64,000 nt of DNA from Brugia malayi (Eukaryota; Nematoda; Chromadorea; Rhabditida; Onchocercidae): the NCBI RefSeq assembly GCF_000002995.4, contig NW_025062479.1, positions 22,688,721 through 22,752,720 of the forward strand. The letters are read 5' to 3'. The notes under the pieces are model-generated. The model ran no database searches. It was given only the letters and a program-made list of their open reading frames with translations, and was not told the DNA's origin. The translations under genes were made by a program, and so were the position numbers. The stretch's first letter is position 1; the number at the start of each line of letters is the position of its first letter. This document shows, piece after piece, positions 53,730 to 64,000 of this stretch.

Positions 53730-56700
53730 AAAAATAAAATAATTTATCATTGATATTATAAGTGTAGTATTAAAATTAAATTTTATTTGAAAAAAGTTTA
53801 TTAAAATTTTTGAAATTATTACAGTGGTCAGGTGACTCATCATTGGTACTATTCGGCTTAATAGACGGTGAAATACAGTCATATGATGCGACAGGTGTAT
53901 TTATATATAAATTACGTATGGCTTGCATAGAAAATGTTGAATTGGAAACAGCCTTAAATAGTAAATTATTTGTATTTTTTTGTCTAATTCAAAATTATTT
54001 CAACTATATGTCTCATTTGTTATGTACTTTCAAATTGATAAAAATAATTTAAATAAATAAAATTTGTTTCTTTTTCTTTTAACTAAAAATTTTATTTTAG
54101 AAGATTTACGACGTATTACAATTGTTTCGATGGAATGGTTCACTCCATTAACTCAAACAAATGAATATTCAAGCAATTATCAAGTTAATTTTAATTAATT
54201 TAAAATTGACAAAAACAAAAATATATGTACAAATTTTGTAATTTTTAAATTAATTAAATGTATCATACAAATAAAATATAAATTTAAATAATAATTTTTT
54301 TTTTTAATATTATGAATTTTGTTTCTTAAATTTCTTTTTTTCTGCATTATTTTAATCGTTATAATATATTAGTTTCAAATCTAATTGCAAAATTTAATAA
54401 TTATTAAATTTTCGTTACTGCGACGATGTCATATCCCGGATGATCGACCGCGATTTCTTGTTGCATATAATCATGGTATCATACAATTAATGCGACATGA
54501 AAATGATTCAAGTATTTAATATTTAATAATTAATAATAGAAATAAAATATGTGCATAATAGAATTTTAACATAATTATTATTTTTCATTTTTTGATAACA
54601 ATTAAAAAATTAAAAAATTTTATCCTTGTATATTTAAAATGAATATAATAATTATAATTACTAATTTAATTTATGCAGATCCAGTTATCATAAAAATACC
54701 AAATATGATAATTAGTAAGGCACGTTGGTCATCTGATGGTTCAATGCTTGCAATTTGTGGTTTACAAACAGATTTAGAAGATGAAAAATGTATGATACAT
54801 TTTATAACTGCTTATGGAGAGGTAATTAATTTTATTTGTTTTTTTTTTTTAGAAAAAATATTGATTACAAATATATAATTTTTGTTATTTATTTTTTTTT
54901 ATTGAATTATTTTAATAGCTGCTTTTCATTCAATTATTTTAATAGTTTATTACTTACAAAAATTACAAAATGTTAAAAAAATATTCTTTTAAATTAAAAA
55001 TATTTTTTGTTATCTTTCTTTTTTTTTTTTTTTTTTTTTTTTTATTGAAATTAATTATTTGAATGCATAAGAAGGAAGAAAAGTACAAAAAAAAGAAAAA
55101 AAAAACTTTATGATTAAATATTTTAAATTTTATTTCTGAAAAATTTTTTAAAAATTATTTTATTCTCTTTTTGCATACATTTTGCATATATCATTTGATA
55201 ATTTTCAAAAAATTTTTTAGCCTTTAAGAAATTTGCTAGTACCAGGACAAGCAATTACTGATATATCATGGGAAGGTGATGGCTTACGACTTTGTGCAGC
55301 AGTTGATAGCCATTTATTCTTTGCGAACATTCGACTCGATTACAAAGTGAGAAAATATTTATTACAAATTATTCCATCAAAATTAATTTATATTATAAAA
55401 ATGTGCATAAACTTGAAAAAGATTTAAAATCTCAAAAGTAAAAAATTAAATTTAATTTATACAAATTAATGTTTCAATCAACAAATTGTTAAATTTAATT
55501 TATTATTCATAATAAAAAATTATTTCTAACAATTTGATTATTGAATTAATATTTTTGATCTCTCTCTCTCCTTCTCTTTTTTTTTTTTTTGAAATATTAT
55601 ATTCATAAAAAAATGAAAGTCCAAATAAATTGTTTATCTGCTAGAAATAAGTCAAATTAGATATAAGTAAGTTAATTTTAAAATGGCATATAAATTATGC
55701 TATGATAATTTTCAACGAAAGAAAAAGTATACTTCAAAGAAACTTTTGAATTCTTTCAAAATTTCATTTTTTAAAATTTCATTTCATTTCATTTTTCTTT
55801 TTTTTTTTTTTTTCAGTGGGCTTATTGTGGTCATACAGTTATTTATTCATATGAAAGAATGGAAAGTAAAGAGCACTGCGTGGTATTTTTTCAAACAAAA
55901 CTTGAAGAAGCTTATTTACAATATGTCAAACCAATAGTTGCATTAGCATCTTCCAATGAACACTGCATCTTGATAACACGTGTAGAGAATCAAATTGGCC
56001 AGGTTTCATTTCTTTTTTCTTCTCCTTATCACTTATCAATGAACATTGCATCTTGATAACACGTGTAGAGAATCAAATTGGCCAGGTTTCATTTCTTTTT
56101 TCTTCTCCTTATCACTTATCAATGAACATTGCATCTTGATAACACGTGTAGAGAATCAAATTGGCCAGGTTTCATTTCTTTTTTCTTCTCCTTATCACTT
56201 ATCAATGAACATTGCATCTTGATAACACGTGTAGAGAATCAAATTGGCCAGGTTTCATTTCTTTTTTCTTCTCCTTATCACTTATCAATGAACATTGCAT
56301 CTTGATAACACGTGTAGAGAATCAAATTGGCCAGGTTTCATTTCTTTTTTCTTCTCCTTATCACTTATCAATGAACATTGCATCTTGATAACACGTGTAG
56401 AGAATCAAATTGGCCAGGTTTCATTTCTTTTTTCTTCTCCTTATCACTTATCAATGAACATTGCATCTTGATAACACGTGTAGAGAATCAAATTGGCCAG
56501 GTTTCATTTCTTTTTTCTTCTCCTTATCACTTATCAATGAACATTGCATCTTGATAACACGTGTAGAGAATCAAATTGGCCAGGTTTCATTTCTTTTTTC
56601 TTCTCCTTATCACTTATCAATGAACATTGCATCTTGATAACACGTGTAGAGAATCAAATTGGCCAGGTTTCATTTCTTTTTTCTTCTCCTTATCACTTAT

Positions 56701-59700
56701 CAATGAACATTGCATCTTGATAACACGTGTAGAGAATCAAATTGGCCAGGTTTCATTTCTTTTTTCTTCTCCTTATCACTTATCAATGAACATTGCATCT
56801 TGATAACACGTGTAGAGAATCAAATTGGCCAGGTTTCATTTCTTTTTTCTTCTCCTTATCACTTATCAATGAACATTGCATCTTGATAACACGTGTAGAG
56901 AATCAAATTGGCCAGGTTTCATTTCTTTTTTCTTCTCCTTATCACTTATCAATGAACATTGCATCTTGATAACACGTGTAGAGAATCAAATTGGCCAGGT
57001 TTCATTTCTTTTTTCTTCTCCTTATCACTTATCAATGAACATTGCATCTTGATAACACGTGTAGAGAATCAAATTGGCCAGGTTTCATTTCTTTTTTCTT
57101 CTCCTTATCACTTATCAATGAACATTGCATCTTGATAACACGTGTAGAGAATCAAATTGGCCAGGTTTCATTTCTTTTTTCTTCTCCTTATCACTTATCA
57201 ATGAACATTGCATCTTGATAACACGTGTAGAGAATCAAATTGGCCAGGTTTCATTTCTTTTTTCTTCTCCTTATCACTTATCAATGAACATTGCATCTTG
57301 ATAACACGTGTAGAGAATCAAATTGGCCAGGTTTCATTTCTTTTTTCTTCTCCTCATCACTTATCAATGAACATTGCATCTTGATAACACGTGTAGAGAA
57401 TCAAATTGGCCAGGTTTCATTTCTTTTTTCTTCTCCTTATCACTTATCAATGAACATTGCATCTTGATAACACGTGTAGAGAATCAAATTGGCCAGGTTT
57501 CATTTCTTTTTTCTTCTCCTTATCACTTATCAATGAACATTGCATCTTGATAACACGTGTAGAGAATCAAATTGGCCAGGTTTCATTTCTTTTTTCTTCT
57601 CCTTATCACTTATCAATGAACATTGCATCTTGATAACACGTGTAGAGAATCAAATTGGCCAGGTTTCATTTCTTTTTTCTTCTCCTTATCACTTATCAAT
57701 GAACATTGCATCTTGATAACACGTGTAGAGAATCAAATTGGCCAGGTTTCATTTCTTTTTTCTTCTCCTTATCACTTATCAATGAACATTGCATCTTGAT
57801 AACACGTGTAGAGAATCAAATTGGCCAGGTTTCATTTCTTTTTTCTTCTCCTTATCACTTATCAATGAACATTGCATCTTGATAACACGTGTAGAGAATC
57901 AAATTGGCCAGGTTTCATTTCTTTTTTCTTCTCCTTATCACTTATCAATGAACATTGCATCTTGATAACACGTGTAGAGAATCAAATTGGCCAGGTTTCA
58001 TTTCTTTTTTCTTCTCCTCATCACTTATCAATGAACATTGCATCTTGATAACACGTGTAGAGAATCAAATTGGCCAGGTTTCATTTCTTTTTTCTTCTCC
58101 TCATCACTTATCAATGAACATTGCATCTTGATAACACGTGTAGAGAATCAAATTGGCCAGGTTTCATTTCTTTTTTCTTCTCCTCATCACTTATCAATGA
58201 ACATTGCATCTTGATAACACGTGTAGAGAATCAAATTGGCCAGGTTTCATTTCTTTTTTCTTCTCCTTATCACTTATCAATGAACATTGCATCTTGATAA
58301 CACGTGTAGAGAATCAAATTGGCCAGGTTTCATTTCTTTTTTCTTCTCCTTATCACTTATCAATGAACATTGCATCTTGATAACACGTGTAGAGAATCAA
58401 ATTGGCCAGGTTTCATTTCTTTTTTCTTCTCCTTATCACTTATCAATGAACATTGCATCTTGATAACACGTGTAGAGAATCAAATTGGCCAGGTTTCATT
58501 TCTTTTTTCTTCTCCTCATCACTTATCAATGAACATTGCATCTTGATAACACGTGTAGAGAATCAAATTGGCCAGGTTTCATTTCTTTTTTCTTCTCCTT
58601 ATCACTTATCAATGAACATTGCATCTTGATAACACGTGTAGAGAATCAAATTGGCCAGGTTTCATTTCTTTTTTCTTCTCCTTATCACTTATCAATGAAC
58701 ATTGCATCTTGATAACACGTGTAGAGAATCAAATTGGCCAGGTTTCATTTCTTTTTTCTTCTCCTTATCACTTATCAATGAACATTGCATCTTGATAACA
58801 CGTGTAGAGAATCAAATTGGCCAGGTTTCATTTCTTTTTTCTTCTCCTTATCACTTATCAATGAACATTGCATCTTGATAACACGTGTAGAGAATCAAAT
58901 TGGCCAGGTTTCATTTCTTTTTTCTTCTCCTTATCACTTATCAATGAACATTGCATCTTGATAACACGTGTAGAGAATCAAATTGGCCAGGTTTCATTTC
59001 TTTTTTCTTCTCCTTATCACTTATCAATGAACATTGCATCTTGATAACACGTGTAGAGAATCAAATTGGCCAGGTTTCATTTCTTTTTTCTTCTCCTTAT
59101 CACTTATCAATGAACATTGCATCTTGATAACACGTGTAGAGAATCAAATTGGCCAGGTTTCATTTCTTTTTTCTTCTCCTCATCACTTATCAATGAACAT
59201 TGCATCTTGATAACACGTGTAGAGAATCAAATTGGCCAGGTTTCATTTCTTTTTTCTTCTCCTCATCACTTATCAATGAACATTGCATCTTGATAACACG
59301 TGTAGAGAATCAAATTGGCCAGGTTTCATTTCTTTTTTCTTCTCCTCATCACTTATCAATGAACATTGCATCTTGATAACACGTGTAGAGAATCAAATTG
59401 GCCAGGTTTCATTTCTTTTTTCTTCTCCTTATCACTTATCAATGAACATTGCATCTTGATAACACGTGTAGAGAATCAAATTGGCCAGGTTTCATTTCTT
59501 TTTTCTTCTCCTTATCACTTATCAATGAACATTGCATCTTGATAACACGTGTAGAGAATCAAATTGGCCAGGTTTCATTTCTTTTTTCTTCTCCTTATCA
59601 CTTATCAATGAACATTGCATCTTGATAACACGTGTAGAGAATCAAATTGGCCAGGTTTCATTTCTTTTTTCTTCTCCTTATCACTTATCAATGAACATTG

Positions 59701-62700
59701 CATCTTGATAACACGTGTAGAGAATCAAATTGGCCAGGTTTCATTTCTTTTTTCTTCTCCTCATCACTTATCAATGAACATTGCATCTTGATAACACGTG
59801 TAGAGAATCAAATTGGCCAGGTTTCATTTCTTTTTTCTTCTCCTTATCACTTATCAATGAACATTGCATCTTGATAACACGTGTAGAGAATCAAATTGGC
59901 CAGGTTTCATTTCTTTTTTCTTCTCCTTATCACTTATCAATGAACATTGCATCTTGATAACACGTGTAGAGAATCAAATTGGCCAGGTTTCATTTCTTTT
60001 TTCTTCTCCTTATCACTTATCAATGAACATTGCATCTTGATAACACGTGTAGAGAATCAAATTGGCCAGGTTTCATTTCTTTTTTCTTCTCCTTATCACT
60101 TATCAATGAACATTGCATCTTGATAACACGTGTAGAGAATCAAATTGGCCAGGTTTCATTTCTTTTTTCTTCTCCTCATCACTTATCAATGAACATTGCA
60201 TCTTGATAACACGTGTAGAGAATCAAATTGGCCAGGTTTCATTTCTTTTTTCTTCTCCTCATCACTTATCAATGAACATTGCATCTTGATAACACGTGTA
60301 GAGAATCAAATTGGCCAGGTTTCATTTCTTTTTTCTTCTCCTCATCACTTATCAATGAACATTGCATCTTGATAACACGTGTAGAGAATCAAATTGGCCA
60401 GGTTTCATTTCTTTTTTCTTCTCCTTATCACTTATCAATGAACATTGCATCTTGATAACACGTGTAGAGAATCAAATTGGCCAGGTTTCATTTCTTTTTT
60501 CTTCTCCTCATCACTTATCAATGAACATTGCATCTTGATAACACGTGTAGAGAATCAAATTGGCCAGGTTTCATTTCTTTTTTCTTCTCCTTATCACTTA
60601 TCAATGAACATTGCATCTTGATAACACGTGTAGAGAATCAAATTGGCCAGGTTTCATTTCTTTTTTCTTCTCCTTATCACTTATCAATGAACATTGCATC
60701 TTGATAACACGTGTAGAGAATCAAATTGGCCAGGTTTCATTTCTTTTTTCTTCTCCTTATCACTTATCAATGAACATTGCATCTTGATAACACGTGTAGA
60801 GAATCAAATTGGCCAGGTTTCATTTCTTTTTTCTTCTCCTCATCACTTATCAATGAACATTGCATCTTGATAACACGTGTAGAGAATCAAATTGGCCAGG
60901 TTTCATTTCTTTTTTCTTCTCCTTATCACTTATCAATGAACATTGCATCTTGATAACACGTGTAGAGAATCAAATTGGCCAGGTTTCATTTCTTTTTTCT
61001 TCTCCTTATCACTTATCAATGAACATTGCATCTTGATAACACGTGTAGAGAATCAAATTGGCCAGGTTTCATTTCTTTTTTCTTCTCCTTATCACTTATC
61101 AATGAACATTGCATCTTGATAACACGTGTAGAGAATCAAATTGGCCAGGTTTCATTTCTTTTTTCTTCTCCTCATCACTTATCAATGAACATTGCATCTT
61201 GATAACACGTGTAGAGAATCAAATTGGCCAGGTTTCATTTCTTTTTTCTTCTCCTCATCACTTATCAATGAACATTGCATCTTGATAACACGTGTAGAGA
61301 ATCAAATTGGCCAGGTTTCATTTCTTTTTTCTTCTCCTTATCACTTATCACTACTGATATGTTATCACTATTGATCTAATCATTCATCTGTGATAAATAA
61401 TTAATGAAATGCTTACAATGAAGCATTGAAATGAAATTTACTTTAATTGAAAAAGAAACAACAAAAAAATGTAGTTTAATTGTTAAGGAAGAAAAAATTA
61501 TAAATTAAGCAATTAATTATTTTAAAAAAAATGTATTCTTTTTTAATATTTATTTACAAATGACACAAAAAAAAGATTGAATTTTTAAGAAAAAAAATGT
61601 AGTTATAATTAAATAGTTAATTAAGAAAAATTAAGTAATTATTTATTATTAAATGATTGATTTGAAGAAAATTAAGTAATTAATTATTTGAATATATTTT
61701 TCAGTATCTTATGCAAATTTGCAATGGTATTGGAACAACAATCGATTCCAAATATATTAATTTAGAGCCAAAATATGTGGTAATGAATGATTCTGAAGTT
61801 GTAATTGCAAATAATTTATCATTTACCATTTGGCAGTATAATATTCCATGTGTTATAAATCGAGAAATAAATGTAAATGTTGACGATTCAATGACAAATG
61901 ATCAAAAGTAAATAAAATTTCATTTTGATAATTTTTTTTTTTCTTTTTTAATTGAAAATAAAATTTAAGTCTTTTTGATATTTTAATTCATTTTTAATAA
62001 TATTTCTTTTTATTTTTAACTTTCTATTATTATCATCATTATCATCATAATCGATAAATTAGTGATTAAATTGTGATTAAATTAGTGATTCTATTAGTGA
62101 TAATTATTTCTAATATTTTGCTTTTTTTCTTTAACATATTTTAAAAAATTAATGAAATTTTAGGTTATATTATGTTGATGAAAATGATGAAATTGATGTC
62201 ACATCATCTAATATTATGCGAGGACGAATACAAGTAATTAAATTTTTGAATTGAATAACATAATACTTAATAATGTTACGTATTTCATTTCTAATTTATG
62301 TAGATGTTAATTGAATTAGTAATTAAGTATAAATAAGTATTAAATGTTACATTAGAATTAGTAACTTAGCATAAATGAATGTTGAATATTACGTTACACG
62401 TAATTAACATAATTAAATGGATTATAGATATAAATAAACGTTAAATAATACGTTGCACGTAAATAACATAATTAAGTGAATTATTAATTAGGTATAAATC
62501 ACGTAATTAGCACAACTAAATGAATTAGTAGTTAGATACAAATAAACGTCAAATATTGCGTTACAACGCTAAATATTGTTAATTAGCATAATTAAATCAA
62601 ATAGTAATTAGTTCCAAATAAGCGTTAAATATTGCGTTACACGTAATTAACATAATGAAATGAATTTGTAATTAAGTATAAATAAGCGTCAAATATTACG

Positions 62701-63484
62701 TTGCACGTAATTAACATAGTCAGAATGAATTAGTAATTAGGTATAAATAAACGTTAAATATTACGTTACACGTAATTAACATAATTAAAATGAATTAGTA
62801 ATTAGGTATAAATAAACGTCAAATATTACGTTACACGTAAGTAACATAATTTTTGTACAAAAAATTTCAAATAATCATTGCTCAAAATTTGTTTCAGCGG
62901 CAGAGAGATGAAATATGTGCAATAGGAATCTCGAAGGAATTCATTCTCGTTGTAAGTGTTTGAATCAAAATTTTGTTTTTAACTAATACTTTTCAAAATA
63001 TTTTCAAAAACTAATTAAATTGACTTTATGGATTATTTTCAATCATTCAATTCATTTCAGTAATTTTATTAAATTTTTTCTTCTTTGCTACTACATTTAG
63101 CATATTTATTTTAACATTAATTTTCCTTTTTTTTTTTTTTTTATAAATGTGAAATTTTTGATATAATTAATAAAAATTACAATAATATAATATTATTGAC
63201 GTAAATTACGTGAACTAAAAGTATTGCATATTAAAAATTAGCACTTGAAAACGTTATTGCAGTGTCGAAATTCTGGCGCAGCAAATTATTATTCACTACC
63301 AGAAATAAAATTACAATCAGTTCTTAATTTGGGTTGTCGGGTTGAAAAATTAGAATTGAATTGTAATGGAACACGAATTGCTGCACTTACTGCTAAAGGA
63401 TTAAAATTATTCGAATTGCGTGATAATATTGTAGTATCATTGTATCTTGAACGAACCGATGCATGGAATATTAAGTGGGATTCG
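50657..63484 (+). CDS. ifta-1: WDR35/IFT121 (IFTA-1), IFT-A complex subunit, 5' part; runs off the right edge
   Basis: Peripheral subunit of the IFT-A complex, which drives retrograde transport in cilia and membrane-protein entry. Exons: 50657-50683, 51171-51288, 51739-52026, 53400-53476, 53825-53960, 54101-54183, 54415-54511, 54679-54821, 55221-55346, 55817-56002, 61705-61907, 62164-62233, 62898-62951, 63263-63484. Phases agree throughout and give 610 codons, about half the ~1180 residues of human WDR35. It is colinear with that protein: [109 protein letters not shown]. These cover the first WD40 propeller and much of the second; the TPR part is beyond the window. The start gives the short family N-terminus before ISIPN. 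Oddities: exon 3 opens with an Asn/Thr-rich insert ([15 protein letters not shown]), exon 7 has no AG acceptor, and exon 10's end is amplified in the next intron. Confidence 0.96.
51471..51766 (+). repeat. 148 bp tandem duplication spanning the exon 3 acceptor of WDR35
   Basis: Copy A (about 51471-51618) and copy B (51619-51766) are nearly identical. Each contains ACTTTTGCAG followed by ACAATAACAATGCTTCCTCA, the 3' splice site and first codons of exon 3. The acceptors end at 51590 and 51738. Only copy B leads into the open exon; using copy A gives an in-frame stop after about 15 codons. The upstream site is therefore a decoy acceptor. Confidence 0.95.
52190..52830. repeat. ~110 bp diverged tandem array in WDR35 intron 3
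   Basis: About six diverged units carry AAGTAATACCTATCATAATA and ATTATTTTACTACAATATTA. They recur near 52199, 52311, 52429, 52531 and 52641, with partial units on either side. It lies between exons ending at 52026 and starting at 53400. No coding content is seen. Confidence 0.85.
54409..54414 (+). other. Defective or non-canonical 3' splice site (TTTTCG) before WDR35 exon 7
   Basis: Exon 7 codes for the conserved [20 protein letters not shown] segment and must join exon 6, which ends at 54183 in phase 0. The last in-frame stop upstream is at about 54383-54385, and there is no AG between it and the exon. The sequence at the expected position is AAATTTTCG|TTACTG. With the boundary after TTTTCG the phase is exactly right and the match to a TTTTCAG acceptor is complete apart from one missing A. 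This is either a non-canonical acceptor, a mutation, or a one-base assembly or sequencing error. Confidence 0.75.
55954..61350 (+). repeat. 83 bp tandem array, 65 copies, each containing the end of WDR35 exon 10 and its 5' splice site
   Basis: Units recur at exactly 83 bp from the first copy inside exon 10 (GCATCTTGATAACACG at 55965) to the last (61277), which is 65 copies over about 5.4 kb. Each unit holds 49 bp equivalent to the end of exon 10, including AGAGAATCAAATTGGCCAG, then the donor GTTTCATTTC and a pyrimidine-rich stretch. The first copy is the coding one and reads GAACACTGC; all later copies read GAACATTGC. The main other difference is T or C in CTCCT[T/C]ATCAC, with C in 16 copies. 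Units also carry an E-box CACGTG, two TTATCA and one TGATAA. It makes up almost all of the 5.7 kb intron 10. Confidence 0.99.
62260..62860. repeat. ~64 bp tandem array in WDR35 intron 12
   Basis: About nine diverged units are built on AAATATTACGTTACACGTAA followed by TTAACATAATTAAATGAATT and AGTAATTAGGTATAAATAAACG. They fill most of the intron between exons ending at 62233 and starting at 62898. Unit similarity rises to the right, suggesting recent growth at that end. Confidence 0.9.
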
Positions 63485-63671
63485 GTAAATATTTCAAAAA
63501 AAAAAAAAAATTTTTTTTTTTAAAATTTCAATTTTCAAAAAAAAAAAAGAAAATTTATCAAAAAGGAAAGAAATTTTAAATTATGAATGAGAAAGGAAAG
63601 AAAGAAATTTTTTTTTTTCTTTTTATATATTATATTTTAACCGTAAAATTTTTTCTTTCTTTTTTTTTCTT

Positions 63672-63702
<31 letters not shown>

Positions 63703-64000
63703 AATAATAAATGAAAAAGAAATCTTTGTAAAAATGTCATTTTAGAAATAGAATTTGTTTAATTTAAATTGTTTAAGTAAGACTAAAATTTGCTCAAATA
63801 TGTTAAAAGAATAAGAACAAAAAAAAAAAAAAAAAAAAATAAAGAAAAAAGGATAAATGGATAAACATAATTATAAATCAAAATTTATATTAAAATATAA
63901 AACGAATTTGTATATATAAAATAATTGTATGATTTTTGTTTTTTGTTAAATTTATTTTAATTAAGTATAAAATTTAAATATTTAAATTTATTGATTCATT
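63485..64000. other. Start of WDR35 intron 14, cut by the window edge
   Basis: This follows the donor TCG|GTAAAT. The stretch is homopolymer-rich, with no further exon before the window ends. Human WDR35 continues from the equivalent point with the rest of the second propeller, so the next exon should lie to the right. Confidence 0.8.

Noticed and set aside
53652..53882. Minus-strand frame with a long Phe run
   Set aside because: Created by a ~45-nt poly-A tract in WDR35 intron 4; not coding.
55954..61350. CRISPR-like array
   Set aside because: Repeats are directly adjacent without spacers, contain exon sequence, and lie in a eukaryotic intron.

Overview
The window is nuclear DNA from a nematode. 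It is extremely AT-rich, full of poly-A and poly-T runs, and has no prokaryotic features. Evidence for a nematode: introns have GT donors and short TTTTCAG/TTTTAG acceptors. One gene is a clear ortholog of C. elegans MEC-2, including the N- and C-terminal regions specific to that protein. The other is the ciliary gene WDR35/IFT121 (C. elegans ifta-1), with an RFX/DAF-19 X-box just upstream of its start. The large, very AT-rich introns would fit a spirurid/filarial-type parasite, but the species cannot be fixed from this sequence.

Layout. 1-10.6 kb: no recognisable gene. 10.65-12.6 kb: a tandem array of about 20 copies of a ~90 bp unit. 12.6-15.0 kb: no gene, with a small ~33 bp array. 15.04-24.67 kb, minus strand: the mec-2 core gene, 13 coding exons, predicted 521 residues. 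27.28-27.76 kb, minus: a large alternative first exon with a donor in the same phase. 31.8-47.8 kb, minus: six more spliced coding exons whose last donor also has that phase. They are best read as a long alternative 5' module of mec-2, though a separate gene is possible. 47.8-50.5 kb: divergent intergenic region. 50.53 kb: X-box. 50.66 kb to the right edge, plus strand: WDR35, 14 exons (610 codons), continuing beyond the window.

The two genes are unrelated in mechanism, a touch-channel stomatin and an IFT-A retrograde-transport subunit, but both work in sensory neurons. The 5' ends are head to head if the long mec-2 module is real.

The most striking feature is in WDR35 intron 10. The last ~49 bases of exon 10, its 5' splice site and the following ~34 intron bases form an 83 bp unit repeated 65 times in a row (5.4 kb). 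Every copy keeps the splice donor, and almost all variation is one T/C position. Elsewhere in the same gene, a 148 bp tandem duplication has doubled the 3' splice site of exon 3, and exon 7 lacks an AG at its acceptor. In mec-2, three alternative 5' modules converge in the same phase on the membrane-hairpin exon, and the final exon has tandem acceptors of which the stronger gives immediate truncation. These are exon models read by eye from the sequence; no transcript data or homology search was available.
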